Source: Chryseobacterium sp. G0201
GTDB lineage: Bacteria; Bacteroidota; Bacteroidia; Flavobacteriales; Weeksellaceae
Assembly: GCF_003815655.1 (NCBI RefSeq)
Contig: NZ_CP033917.1
Span: forward strand, 2,976,001 to 3,040,000
Reading direction: 5' to 3'
Length of the DNA: 64,000 bases
Shown: in pieces, positions 16,735 through 26,502 of the stretch
How the letters are laid out: the number at the start of each line of letters is the position of its first letter
How positions within the stretch are numbered: the first letter of the stretch is position 1
Position numbers and translations under genes: made by a program
The notes under the pieces: generated by a model
What the model was told of the DNA's origin: nothing
The model's database searches: none
Seen by the model: only the letters and a program-made list of their open reading frames with translations

Positions 16735-18360
16735 TTATTCATTTTTTTTAAGCTGACTGATGTAATAAGAAGGATTTACCCCTGTCTCTTTTTTGAAAAT
16801 AATAGCAAATACTTCTCTAGAGGAAAATCCTGCTACCGTTGCTAAATGACTGATCTTATATTCTCGATATATAGGTGTTTCGTTTAAAATATCGATTATA
16901 TACTGAATTCGTAATCCGTTTATATAGTTATTAAAAGTTTTTCCTTTATAATGTTTAATTATCTCTGAGAGGTATCTCGGATTTGTTTGTAAAGAATTTG
17001 ATAAAGAGCTTAGGCTAATCTCATTTTTTAAAAATTTTTTAGATTTTTCAAATTTATCGAGTTTAACTAATATGGATTGTATAGTGTTTTCAGATATTGT
17101 TATTACATTTTGTAGATGTCGAGATGTGTTAGGAACATGTAGAGTTTGAGAAGCGGTAATTTGATTATCAAGAAGACGAATCTCATCCTTGTCCGGTAGT
17201 ATTTTTACAACGTTTTCATCATTTTTAAATAAATGTTTCTTTTTTCTTCTCCAAAATATTATAGCTAAAAATATTAGAATTAACATTATAAAATTTACGA
17301 TTAAAATATAGAGTAAATTACTTTTATGTCTATTTTCTTGCTCAGAGAGAAGCCGTTTAATCAGCGCTTCTATCGACTTTTTTCCAGTTTTTTTTAAACT
17401 ATCGTTAAGATTGATATATTCCTCTGAAAATTCTTTTGATGCAGGAATGTCATTTATTCGCACATATGCTTTAAGTAAGGTTTCTAAAATATCTTTTCTT
17501 ATGTAAGGTATTGGATAAATTTTTTCTATTTCTTTCGCTTTTTTGGCACATTCGATTGCTTTTTTATATCTTTTCTGAGAAAGATAAAATTTCCCCATTT
17601 CACTTAACAAAGTTATTTCCTCGTTTTTTGGAAGACAATGATTTTTGCTACTGTTTTTATATATATTAAGTGATTTGATAAAATATTTTTCGGCGACGAT
17701 ATTATTCTTTTCTGTGGAATATATTACTCCCAAATTCATTTGTTGAAAAGCAATAATTTGGTATTTTTGATTATTATACTTACTCGTATCTGCAACTTTA
17801 TTTACTTCTGAAACACTTTTTTTTATGTAAAAGCGAGTTGAGTCTTTATACATACCTAAATTTTTATGGTATCTGGCAATGTTACTATAGATTACTGAAG
17901 TTTTGAAATATTTAGAATCGTTAGTTTTTATTTTTTTTGCATCGTTAAGTGCCTTATGTAGTTCTAATAAAGAATAAGAATTTAATCCTAATTCTGAATA
18001 TGACAATCCCTTTAATCTATAACTATCGGCTAATATTTCATAGTCGTTAAAATTTTTGGCTAATTCTAGTGTTTTTTTGCTAAGTTCCAGTACTTTTTTA
18101 TAATCACCCTTCCAGTAATAAATAGTCATTAATAAATTATTACTGTCCATTTCGCCTTTTTTATATGCCAAAGCAACAGATTTATGATTACTTTTGAGTA
18201 ATTGGTCTAGTGCCTTTTGACAGTCTGTATTAGCTAATTTTCTTGAAGTCCTGATTGACTCGTTAATTTTCTTTTCTTCGTTTGTTATTTTTTTTTCTTG
18301 TGAATATAAATACGTGAAAATTAAAAATGTTAAAAGAAAAATAATCTTTTTTGCTACCAT
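16735..18360 (-). CDS. TPR-membrane-AraC transcriptional regulator
   Basis: 541 residues. Signal or anchor at 1-20, then about 300 residues of TPR-like helix pairs, a transmembrane segment near 350-370 (LLYILIVNFIMLILIFLAII) and a C-terminal AraC-type double HTH (SLSSLSNSLQTN, then ISHLATVAGFSSREVF and FKKETGVNPSYY). This layout, periplasmic TPR sensor to cytosolic AraC domain, is common in Chryseobacterium-like genomes. A close paralog lies at 28650. Both are paired with a membrane LuxR-type protein, and both lie between surface-protein blocks. Confidence 0.82.
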   Translation of the reverse strand: MVAKKIIFLLTFLIFTYLYSQEKKITNEEKKINESIRTSRKLANTDCQKALDQLLKSNHKSVALAYKKGEMDSNNLLMTIYYWKGDYKKVLELSKKTLELAKNFNDYEILADSYRLKGLSYSELGLNSYSLLELHKALNDAKKIKTNDSKYFKTSVIYSNIARYHKNLGMYKDSTRFYIKKSVSEVNKVADTSKYNNQKYQIIAFQQMNLGVIYSTEKNNIVAEKYFIKSLNIYKNSSKNHCLPKNEEITLLSEMGKFYLSQKRYKKAIECAKKAKEIEKIYPIPYIRKDILETLLKAYVRINDIPASKEFSEEYINLNDSLKKTGKKSIEALIKRLLSEQENRHKSNLLYILIVNFIMLILIFLAIIFWRRKKKHLFKNDENVVKILPDKDEIRLLDNQITASQTLHVPNTSRHLQNVITISENTIQSILVKLDKFEKSKKFLKNEISLSSLSNSLQTNPRYLSEIIKHYKGKTFNNYINGLRIQYIIDILNETPIYREYKISHLATVAGFSSREVFAIIFKKETGVNPSYYISQLKKNE

Positions 18361-19541
18361 ATTGTTCTTGTCTTTGAATCAATTTTTATGCTATTGATTG
18401 TTATTTTTAAAAACGTGCGTAATAAATTCAGAAATTATTTGCCTTTTATAAAGATGAAATTTGTGACTGTAGAATTGGTGGTATTATTGAATTAAGGAGG
18501 ATTATATAGGTGATATTATTTTCATATATCTGTTTGATTTACATAATTTTAAATCTTAATAAAAGAATTGTAGTATTATTATTAATTGAAGTTATTTTAG
18601 TTAGCAAATTATCCAATTACTTTATATAGAATTTAAAAGTAATTTGAAAAAAGTTTAATCAATTGTACAGATAAAAACATGCTTGATATTTTTGTTGAGT
18701 ATAATTAAGTATATAGGCAAGTAGGTGTGAGTACAGCTTTTCTGGCAATACATAAAATATGTATTTAATATTGTCATACCTAAAAACGATGGTTAAAATT
18801 TAATAATAATTAAACACAAGATATATGAAAAATAAATTCAACTGTACTTCTTTATTAGTATATATTGATTCTATAAAAGTGAAGTTAAAATTTGAAATAA
18901 CTAATATAAAATACTGGAATAGCAGTACAATTACTTAAGTATAAGCATACATTTTATCTATAGGAAAATCAATCATGATTAAAAGTACACTTATGAAAGC
19001 GTACTGTGCCTTAATTACCAAAATCTGTCATAGGGTACGATCTCCATTAATAAACATAGTATAAATTTATATAGGATCAATTTTAAGGCGCTGATTATAT
19101 TTTTAGTAATTTACATTTTAACTTGTTATATCAGTTTTCTTATTATTTTGATTGTGTTCCGTTTTATGCATACAATTTAAAATTGAATCTATGTAGATAT
19201 AATTATATCATAATAAATACTAATCCTTGACAATATTAGTGATAAATAGTAAGAGATAAATTACTTGAATAAGTTAGATTAATTGGACTGGTATTGAAGA
19301 TTAATCTAAATAGGAAGTTAAGATCCTACATATAGTGATTCTTACCAGATAATGGCTGTTATTTATCACTGTTTAGTGATAAATTTCTATAAAACAAATA
19401 AAAATTCTATCATATACTTCATTAGCTCAATGTCCAATTCTAGGCTTAGTTTGAAAAGTCAAGTGAAATTTTGTTCAACCCCAAAGTAATGCTTATTCGA
19501 TATATTTTAAGCATTACTATATTATTTCCAACACAAAAAAG
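18361..19541. other. 1.18 kb AT-rich divergent regulatory spacer
   Basis: Separates the divergent TPR-AraC and membrane-LuxR genes. No ORF stands out. Two perfect inverted repeats lie near its right end: TTTATCACT-gttt-AGTGATAAA (19361-19384, one more pair outside) and AGTAATGCTTA/TAAGCATTACT (19485-19518, 23 nt before the start at 19542). They are candidate operators or 5'-UTR hairpins. Confidence 0.5.
19485..19518. promoter_or_regulatory. Inverted repeat just upstream of the membrane LuxR-type gene
   Basis: Perfect 11-bp arms AGTAATGCTTA and TAAGCATTACT with a 12-nt loop, ending 23 nt before the ATG. The position suits an operator or leader hairpin. The paralog at 27661 lacks an obvious copy. 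Confidence 0.4.
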
Positions 19542-20480
19542 ATGAAATTAAAGTATATTTACACATACATCGTAAGTAAGAGACGGCTGATAAAAGATGA
19601 AATCGAATTTGAAAAAAGCTTGTTCTTCGATATTTACACTTTGGTTTTTGTTTTTATTTTATGGTGTAATGCCATATTGAATATGTTTTTTTTATATAAA
19701 CCTTTTTATGCAGTGGTTTTTATTGTAGTAGGATTTTTTATGCTAAGTACTTTTATATGGCCAAATCCTGTGAGATTCAATAGGCATTTGCTTATATTTT
19801 TGTTTTTGTCTTTAGGTGTTGCAATATTTTACTGTGATATTATAACGGGAAAAGAAGCGATGAGTTATTTGTCGTATATATCACTTAGTATAGCAACCGC
19901 ATTTTTTTTTGACTTTAATAAAGATAAGTATATTATTTTCTTAATTGTTGGCTCCTATGTATCTTTTTTTTTAATTAATATTATCACAGATTACACAGTA
20001 TTTTTATATTTAAAACAAGACTTTTCTTCGCTTGAACTCTGGTATATTAGCATTTATAAGACGTTTGAGATTACCTTCTGTACATTTGTAGGAATGTATT
20101 TTATTCATAGAAAAGAAAAGATGATTATCAAATACTATATTGAAAAAGAAAAATTTAATGTTTATATTAATAAAACAGATAAAATAGAGTATTCTGATGG
20201 ATTGTATGAATTAGCAATGAGTAAAAATTCACTTTTTATAACTTATTTTAAATCTGAGTTTCCTGATTATTTTAATAATATTTTGCAAACTCATCCTAAT
20301 CTAATTTCTTCTGAATTAGAAATTTGTGCATTAATAAAAATTAATCTAAGTACAAAAGAAATAGCAATGGCTACTAATACAACAGTTCGTGCTGTTGAAA
20401 ATAAAAAATACAGAATTCGAAGAAAATTCAATCTGCCATCAGAAGTAGATCTTAATTTGTACATTATAAATAAATTTTAA
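19542..20480 (+). CDS. Membrane protein with C-terminal LuxR-type HTH
   Basis: 312 residues. About six hydrophobic segments lie between residues 30 and 190 (FDIYTLVFVFILWCNAIL, ..YAVVFIVVGFFML and so on). A cytosolic linker follows, then a C-terminal HTH resembling LuxR/GerE: ISSELEICALIKINLSTKEIA, then NTTVRAVENKKYRIRRKF. It looks like a membrane-sensing regulator. The paralog at 27661 is highly similar along its whole length. It is divergent from the TPR-AraC gene at 16735; the two probably form one signalling unit. The signal is unknown. Confidence 0.72.
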   Translation: MKLKYIYTYIVSKRRLIKDEIEFEKSLFFDIYTLVFVFILWCNAILNMFFLYKPFYAVVFIVVGFFMLSTFIWPNPVRFNRHLLIFLFLSLGVAIFYCDIITGKEAMSYLSYISLSIATAFFFDFNKDKYIIFLIVGSYVSFFLINIITDYTVFLYLKQDFSSLELWYISIYKTFEITFCTFVGMYFIHRKEKMIIKYYIEKEKFNVYINKTDKIEYSDGLYELAMSKNSLFITYFKSEFPDYFNNILQTHPNLISSELEICALIKINLSTKEIAMATNTTVRAVENKKYRIRRKFNLPSEVDLNLYIINKF

Positions 20481-20749
20481 TTGACTACTGGGTAAAATAT
20501 TAAATTTGGTCTAAATAAGTGATTAAATAATTTTGAACTATCAAAAATATTTTCCTTAGTGCACAGTAACTTAAAGCAATGTAGATTTTAGATTAAAATT
20601 AAAAATGAGTTTTGAGTTAATAGTTCGCATGAAATTTCATTTGACCATTTATAAGCTTCATTCTATTTCATAATCAATATTCCTTTTAAATGTACGTCTT
20701 CAAACCAACTTAGACATTTTAGTTTAAATCCTTAATGAGGATTTTCGAT

Positions 20750-21733
20750 TTATAAACTTACTAATTTTTGTTGATTATATATTTGTCTTCTTTTTCGGAT
20801 GGATTCCGCTTTTGTTTGCTTTCTTTTTTCCAAAATCTGTTCTGATCTTCCGAAGTACACATCTGCCGGAGTGAGGTTATTTATCAACTCGTGATAGCGC
20901 TTGTTATTGTAGTTTTCTACAAGCTTCTCCAGTGCTTGTATGAGTTCCTCGGGATGATAAAAATGATTTAGTTTCACTAGATTTTTCATCGTTCTGTGAT
21001 AACGTTCAATCTTGCCCTGGGTCTGTGGATGCATCGGTTTTCCGTGAACTTGTTTCATCTTTAAATCCTCCTTCAGATAGGTTTTCAGCTCATTGGAGAC
21101 ATAGCAGGAACCATTATCTGAGAGCAGTTTTGGTTTGACTTTGGTCTTTAATTTCGCTTTTTTAATGGCTGTATCCACTGTTCGTTTCACATCTTCAGCT
21201 TTCATTGAATCGCATAACTCCCAGTGAATGATGTAGCGGCTGTAATCGTCCAAAATCGTGCTTAGATAGTACCATCCCCAGCCAATGATGTTGAAATAGG
21301 TAAAATCTGTCTGCCACATTTGATGCACAAATTCGGTTTTGTCTTTGAACTCATTTGCTGCTGAAAGAAGAAAATGATTCGGTGCCGGGATTAAGTCTCT
21401 TTGCTTCAAAATACGGTAAACACTAGATTCTGAAATAAAAACACCTTGCTGATCGGTAATTTTGTAGGCTAGTTCCCTTGCAGACAATTCGGTGTGTTCC
21501 AAAGCGATTTCTACCACCAAATCTTTCTGTCTTTCAGGAATGCTTTTCCATTGTCTTGTGTTTGTCCTTTTCGTAGTTTCCAAGCCATCATAGCCGTATT
21601 CGAGGTAGCTTTGATACCATTTGTAAAAGCTGCTTCTGGCAATTCCAAAACTTTCCAGCGTTTTTTTTACTCCGGCTTCACTTGTAGTCACAGTTTGAAT
21701 AAGTTCGTATTTCTCGGCGGCTGATAATCTCAT
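20750..21733 (-). CDS. IS3-family transposase OrfB (rve integrase core)
   Basis: 327 residues with an N-terminal HTH (SFGIARSSFYKWYQ) and an rve core: DDE residues appear in WQTDFTYF (D), LSDNGSCY (D) and QTQGKIERYHR (E). Frame intact. It would cut and join the element ends. In IS3 elements OrfB is normally made as an OrfAB fusion by frameshifting; here orfA lies upstream and is disrupted. Confidence 0.9.
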   Translation of the reverse strand: MRLSAAEKYELIQTVTTSEAGVKKTLESFGIARSSFYKWYQSYLEYGYDGLETTKRTNTRQWKSIPERQKDLVVEIALEHTELSARELAYKITDQQGVFISESSVYRILKQRDLIPAPNHFLLSAANEFKDKTEFVHQMWQTDFTYFNIIGWGWYYLSTILDDYSRYIIHWELCDSMKAEDVKRTVDTAIKKAKLKTKVKPKLLSDNGSCYVSNELKTYLKEDLKMKQVHGKPMHPQTQGKIERYHRTMKNLVKLNHFYHPEELIQALEKLVENYNNKRYHELINNLTPADVYFGRSEQILEKRKQTKAESIRKRRQIYNQQKLVSL

Positions 21734-21753
21734 ATATTTTCTGTATTTATCGA

Positions 21754-22105
21754 TTAATCCAGCCTGTCTAAACTTTTTTTTACAATGTCATAACGAACAA
21801 CCAGATCAGCCACGATCTCTTTCAAACGTGCGTTTTCCTTCTTCAGATCTGATACTTCATCACTAGTAGCTTCTCGAGCTACATCTCCATTCAGACGCTT
21901 CTTTCCTGCTTCCATAAACTCCTTGTTCCAAGCATAGAACTGCGATTGTGCAATGTTATGGTTCCTGCAAAGTTCGGCTACAGAGGTCTCCGCTCGAAGA
22001 CCTTCCATCACGATTAAAATCTTTTGCTCTGCAGTGAATATTCTGCGGGTGTTCTGCCATATCTTTTACGAATTTCTCTGTCGTTTTCTTTTTCGGTGCT
22101 GCCAT
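21754..22105 (-). pseudogene. IS3-family OrfA, frameshifted
   Basis: The natural start is MAAPKKKTTEKFVKDMAEH at 22105. That frame breaks near 22045 and the rest (RRIFTAEQKILIVMEGLRAE, then the HTH SVAELCRNHNIAQSQFYAWNK and a leucine-zipper-like helix) continues in another frame to 21754. This shift lies early in orfA, far from the usual programmed site at the orfA/orfB junction, so I treat it as an inactivating indel. Confidence 0.75.
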
Positions 22106-22162
22106 AATTAAAATTACTCTTTTTATGAAAACACTCCTTAACTTTTTAATATCTAATGTCTA

Positions 22163-23042
22163 CTTTTTTGCTGACGATTTACACTTTTATATAAGATTTT
22201 TCGGTCAGGATTCTATATTGCTAATAATAACGAAGAAAATTTTGGGCTGTATAAAGCACTGTCTGTAAAATGATTGTTTGTCCTGGGTTATTTTGAGTTT
22301 ATTTAATCGAAAGCTTATTTTTTGATAGTAATAGCATCTTGACATTGATTTGCTGTCCTTTAAGCTAAATCTAATGTATAAATGGCAATAGTAGTAACCT
22401 ACTATTAACAAAATTTGGTATCAATGATCCATATCGCTTTTGTTAAAAAAATAGTAGTAGTTATAACTTATATATCAAAATAATATAAAAATAGGTAATT
22501 CTGTAAATAAAAATATTGGAATAGACGGAATATATATAGCACAAAATGACAATAGTTTCATCGAAAATGATTTATTGATTTTATTAAGATCAGTTGCATT
22601 AATTTTAAATATAAATTTCGTTGAAAAAATTTTATATGAAAATGTTGTAATTATATGGTTATTAATTAATTGTATATTTATGAGTAGTAGTAAGTACTAA
22701 ATAGAGTAGAAATAATTGCTTTTTTTTTCACGATTATGAGAAGTAGTGTTTATTATTGTACCGTCTTAGAATACAAAAATATAAATTGTCTTTAAGAAAA
22801 AAAACACAAATGTCTTACATTAAAAGTGCTGGGGGAATTCCCCCGGCTCTCTTTGAAAAATTCTCTGAGTTTGTCAAAATACAACCGTAATTAAGCTTTT
22901 TTATCGGTAAAAATGAAAGTGTAATCTATATAGAATTCTCTGACATTTTACTGAGAATTTAAATTGAGTAAAGACTTTTGTGAGCTAGAGCGTTAAAATT
23001 AAGCGTTAAATTTTAGATCACATATTATTAAAATACAAAAAA
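22163..23042. other. Spacer between the IS and the secreted-protein operon
   Basis: AT-rich, no convincing gene (a 68-codon minus ORF at 22205-22411 lacks any recognisable feature). It contains the GC palindrome at 22831-22844 and should include the promoter for the operon starting at 23043. Confidence 0.5.
22831..22844. promoter_or_regulatory. GC-rich 14-bp palindrome GGGGGAATTCCCCC
   Basis: Perfect palindrome about 200 nt upstream of 23043, flanked by GC/GC bases that extend it after one mismatch. In such AT-rich DNA a run of five G and five C is unusual. It may be a protein-binding site or a cruciform/hairpin. Confidence 0.45.
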
Positions 23043-23870
23043 ATGAAAAAAAACATGTTTTTAGTAACCATTTTGGTTTCTTCCTTAGTATCTGCTCAGG
23101 TTGGTGTAAACACTGTTCACCCTAAAGCTACTTTAGATGTTATGAAGGGAATTTCAGCAACACTTCCTGAAGGAATTATTGCACCGAGATTAACAGGGGA
23201 TGAAATAAAAGAAAGAGATGGACTTTACAATGTAACTCAAAAAGGAGCTATTCTTTATGCTACCTCGGGAGTAGGGGCTGCATCAATAAAAACTGCAGGT
23301 ATAACGGACGAAGGGTATTATTATTTTGATGGTCTAGCCTGGATGAAAATGGGTAATAATAATGAACCATGGTATAATCAAGCAGATGGAAAGCCTGCGA
23401 AAGATAATACTCAAAATATTTACCAAACTGGAAATGTATCAATAGGTTCCCAAATACCCATAATTCCATTTGTATCCAATGGAATTATGATTACTCCTAA
23501 ACTATCTGTAAAAGGTGATATGGCTGCAACAGGAGCCTTTTACACAACAACAGGTAAATATGCGGATTATGTTTTCGAGGATTATTTTGATGGAAAATCT
23601 AAAATAAACGAAGCGTACAAATTTAAATCACTAAAAGAAATCGATGAATATATTAAGAAGAATAGGCATTTGCCTGGTGTCACATCAATTAAAGATGTAT
23701 TAAAAAGCAATATAGGGTATAGCTATAATTTATCAGAATTATCTATTCAGCAATTAGAAAAGATAGAGGAGTTGTATTTGCATGTGATTAATCAACAGAA
23801 ACAAATTGAAACTCTGAAAGAACAATTAACAGAAATAGAATTTTTACTACCTAAAAAAAACACCAATTAA
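23043..23870 (+). CDS. Secreted stalk protein with C-terminal coiled-coil (tail-fibre-like)
   Basis: 275 residues with signal peptide ending at VSA/QVGVNT. The stalk VGVNTVHPKATLDV and a GAILYATSG...YYYFDGLAWMKM block are followed by a tail with KEIDEYIKKNRHLPGV and a terminal coiled coil (LSIQQLEKIEELYLHVINQQKQIETLKEQL). This C-terminus is common in Bacteroidota proteins related to phage tail-fibre chaperone regions and suggests trimerisation. First of four plus-strand secreted-protein genes in a row. Confidence 0.65.
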   Translation: MKKNMFLVTILVSSLVSAQVGVNTVHPKATLDVMKGISATLPEGIIAPRLTGDEIKERDGLYNVTQKGAILYATSGVGAASIKTAGITDEGYYYFDGLAWMKMGNNNEPWYNQADGKPAKDNTQNIYQTGNVSIGSQIPIIPFVSNGIMITPKLSVKGDMAATGAFYTTTGKYADYVFEDYFDGKSKINEAYKFKSLKEIDEYIKKNRHLPGVTSIKDVLKSNIGYSYNLSELSIQQLEKIEELYLHVINQQKQIETLKEQLTEIEFLLPKKNTN

Positions 23871-23887
23871 TTTATTTATAAGTTTTT

Positions 23888-24739
23888 ATGATGAAAAAAA
23901 AATATAAAGAAATAAAAAAAAGTACAATAATATTTTGTTGCTTGTTGAATGGAGTATTATTTTCTCAAACGGGTATTAACACTATCAATCCTCTAGGTCC
24001 TTTACATATCGATGGTGCAAGAGATAATCAGGCTGTTCCGACTACGACACAAGCAGGCAATGATATTATTGTTACACAATCTGGTTATGTAGGAGTAGGA
24101 AGATTAGATCCGATAGTAAAATTAGATATAAGATCTGAAGAATCGCAAAATGCTATAGGATTGGGACAAACGACAATGACAGCCAGTGACGCGGGAGCGG
24201 GAGCAATAAGATATGAACCCATTTTAGCGAAAATCCAGGTTTCTGACGGGAATACTTGGACCTCAACACTAGTTAATCCTACAAAAGCTGTTGTCGTAGC
24301 GAGGATGATTACACCATTTTCCGTAATTGGAAACTCTGATGTTAATATAACAGGCTGGAATGAAGTAAGGGATCTTTCAAACAGCTTTGATTCATCGACC
24401 GGAATTTTTACTGCCCCAAGAACGGGAGTTTATACATTTTTAATGACCTATAACTTTGTTTCGGGTTCTGTGGAAAATTCTTCAATGGTTATCAGTCAAT
24501 TTTATAGTCCTTCTACAAATGGTATCTTAGCTCGGTCATTTAAAACTTTTGCGCTTAGTAATGAAGATGCTCAAGTTGGAGGCTCTGCAAATATTACCTT
24601 GAAGTTATCAATTAACCAAACTGTCAGGCCTCAATTATATCAAAATATTGCAGGTCCTAGTGCAAGAGCTTTACGGGTAAATTCTGATTGGGCAAATCCG
24701 GATGCTGGCTTTAATAACCTTACAATAATTGAACACTAA
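23888..24739 (+). CDS. Secreted C1q-like protein
   Basis: 283 residues; signal peptide ends near LFS/QTGINT. Stalk QTGINTINPLGPLHIDGARDN, a second stalk-like turn (GYVGVGRLDPIVKLDIRS) and a linker lead to a clear C1q-type jelly roll: WNEVRDLSNSFDSSTGIFT followed by APRTGVYTFLMTY. Second gene of the 23043-26502 operon, 17 nt after the first. Likely oligomeric surface protein; ligand unknown. Confidence 0.65.
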   Translation: MMKKKYKEIKKSTIIFCCLLNGVLFSQTGINTINPLGPLHIDGARDNQAVPTTTQAGNDIIVTQSGYVGVGRLDPIVKLDIRSEESQNAIGLGQTTMTASDAGAGAIRYEPILAKIQVSDGNTWTSTLVNPTKAVVVARMITPFSVIGNSDVNITGWNEVRDLSNSFDSSTGIFTAPRTGVYTFLMTYNFVSGSVENSSMVISQFYSPSTNGILARSFKTFALSNEDAQVGGSANITLKLSINQTVRPQLYQNIAGPSARALRVNSDWANPDAGFNNLTIIEH

Positions 24740-24747
24740 AAATTACC

Positions 24748-25584
24748 ATGCAACATACAATTTTATTTAGACTTATTTTTTTTATCCTCATTATTACTTT
24801 TATAAAAATAAATTCACAAACCGGAGTTTTAACCCAAAATCCGTCACATCCTTTACATATAGATGGGGCTAATGATAATAGTAATACACCAACTATATTA
24901 CAATTATTAAATGATGTTGTTGTGACAAATGACGGTAAATTAGGAATTGGAGTAATAAATCCTAGAACCAAAGTAGATGTTCGTTCTAGCGATCAGAAAG
25001 GTATTATAGGATTGGGGACAAATATACAAACAGCATCAGTAGCTGGAATTGGAGCTATAAGATATAGTTCTGGAAATATTATACAGTATTCGGATGGAGT
25101 AGGTTGGCATGATTTGCCGATGACACTCCCTCCAAAAGTATTGGTATTGGCTAATAAAAATTCAACTCAATCACTTATTAATAATAATACAATACAAGTC
25201 GTTGATTGGAAGGAGGTTATGGATGATCAGTCTAATTTTGATCATATTTCAGGGATTTTTACTGCGCCACGGCCTGGATTTTATATTGTTTCTTTCAATG
25301 TTACATTAGCGGTAGCAAATATTGCACAGAATTCTAGAATTGAAACTATTATTGAAAGTAATGAACTTACTGATAATATTACTACCTACAGAAGTGTAAA
25401 TTCATATCCTGCTTGGAATATTTCTACAGTTAATAATATCGTAGGTGGTAATTGTACAGCTATTTTTAATTTATCTGCTGGAAGTACTATTCAATTTAAG
25501 GTCTTTCATAATTTTGGAGGTAATAGGTATACAAGTACTGAAAATAATGGAACCAATAATAGTATTAGCATTTATGAACTATAA
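24748..25584 (+). CDS. Secreted C1q-like protein
   Basis: 278 residues, paralog of its upstream neighbour (HPLHIDGANDN and GVINPRTKVDVRS match). Signal anchor at 1-24. C1q-type head with NFDHISGIFTAPRPGFYIVSF and a closing SAGSTIQFKVFHNFGG strand. Gap of 8 nt to the previous gene. The three C1q genes differ mainly in the head, as expected for divergence of binding surfaces after duplication. Confidence 0.63.
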   Translation: MQHTILFRLIFFILIITFIKINSQTGVLTQNPSHPLHIDGANDNSNTPTILQLLNDVVVTNDGKLGIGVINPRTKVDVRSSDQKGIIGLGTNIQTASVAGIGAIRYSSGNIIQYSDGVGWHDLPMTLPPKVLVLANKNSTQSLINNNTIQVVDWKEVMDDQSNFDHISGIFTAPRPGFYIVSFNVTLAVANIAQNSRIETIIESNELTDNITTYRSVNSYPAWNISTVNNIVGGNCTAIFNLSAGSTIQFKVFHNFGGNRYTSTENNGTNNSISIYEL

Positions 25585-25587
25585 AAT

Positions 25588-26502
25588 ATGGAAAAAATGA
25601 GATTAAAGAAAAATAATATCTGGCTTTTGACATGGACATTGATAGTGTTTCTACCCAATAAGATCTATTCTCAGATGAGCATAGGCAGCCCAAATTCGAA
25701 TACAGCAAATGCAGTAGAAGTGGACGCAAATGAAAAATTTATCATTGACAAAATTGGTAGAATTGGAGTAGGAGTAGCTGCTCCTAAATTAGCAATTGAT
25801 CTTAGAAATGGAACTAATGGCTCTATGGCAATAGGAATGACAAATCAGTCAGCTAATGAAGCTGGAGCAGGTGCCATACGATATAATCCAAATCCAGCAA
25901 TTGGCGTGCAGGGCTTTGTAGAATATTCTGATGGATCTGTTTGGATACCTATTCTTCCATACGGGAAACCACGAATTGTTGTTATGGCAGAAAAAACAAA
26001 TAATAATTGTACTGTCTTTGAGCAAGGTCTTTGGCCTGTAGGAGACTATACAGACGGAATTCCTGGTAAATCGGCTACATATCTTACTTCTTGGAATGAA
26101 AAACTAGATTCAGATTCTGGTCAGCCTAGAAGTAACTTCAATCCTGACACAGGAACTTTTATTGCACCACGATCGGGTGTCTATTTTGCTACTTTTACAT
26201 TCGCCTTGGCTCCTAATCAAATTAACACAAACTCTGGACAAAATCAGACAGAAGCAATATGGGAAGTTCGAAACGCAGCTGATTCTATAATTCAAAGAGT
26301 TAAAACTAACAATGGTTATTCGCAAGAGACTGGTAATTCTCCAAATACCGTTGTTGCAGGGTCTGCATGCACAGTAAGTGTATATTTGAATGCAGGAGAT
26401 AAATTAAAACCATTTATATGGATAAATGTTGCATGGGATTCAGATAAGCGTTCACTCCTCAATACAGGTGGTTATAATGTTTTGACCATTGTCGAACAAT
26501 AA
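25588..26502 (+). CDS. Secreted C1q-like protein
   Basis: 304 residues; third paralog. The start at 25588 gives a 28-residue signal peptide ending IYS/QMSIG. Stalk and GRIGVGVAAPKLAIDLRNG turn, then the jelly-roll head (NFNPDTGTFIAPRSGVYFATF, NAGDKLKPFIW). It begins 3 nt after the preceding stop, so translation is probably coupled. Last gene of the operon. Confidence 0.63.
   Translation: MEKMRLKKNNIWLLTWTLIVFLPNKIYSQMSIGSPNSNTANAVEVDANEKFIIDKIGRIGVGVAAPKLAIDLRNGTNGSMAIGMTNQSANEAGAGAIRYNPNPAIGVQGFVEYSDGSVWIPILPYGKPRIVVMAEKTNNNCTVFEQGLWPVGDYTDGIPGKSATYLTSWNEKLDSDSGQPRSNFNPDTGTFIAPRSGVYFATFTFALAPNQINTNSGQNQTEAIWEVRNAADSIIQRVKTNNGYSQETGNSPNTVVAGSACTVSVYLNAGDKLKPFIWINVAWDSDKRSLLNTGGYNVLTIVEQ

Larger units (their letters stand above)
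20711..22162 (-). mobile_element. IS3-family insertion sequence, about 1.45 kb
   Basis: Imperfect terminal inverted repeats start with TAGACATT at 20711 and its complement AATGTCTA at 22155-22162, with further matches inward. Inside are orfA and orfB on the minus strand. orfA carries a one-base frameshift, so the element is probably not autonomous. Exact ends and target duplication could not be settled. Confidence 0.7.

Noticed and set aside
22025..22060. Programmed frameshift in the IS3 orfA
   Set aside because: IS3 programmed shifts occur at the orfA/orfB junction with a slippery A-run; this shift is early in orfA and lacks such a site.
22205..22411. 68-codon minus-strand ORF
   Set aside because: No start context, domain or conserved pattern; composition is as the spacer.
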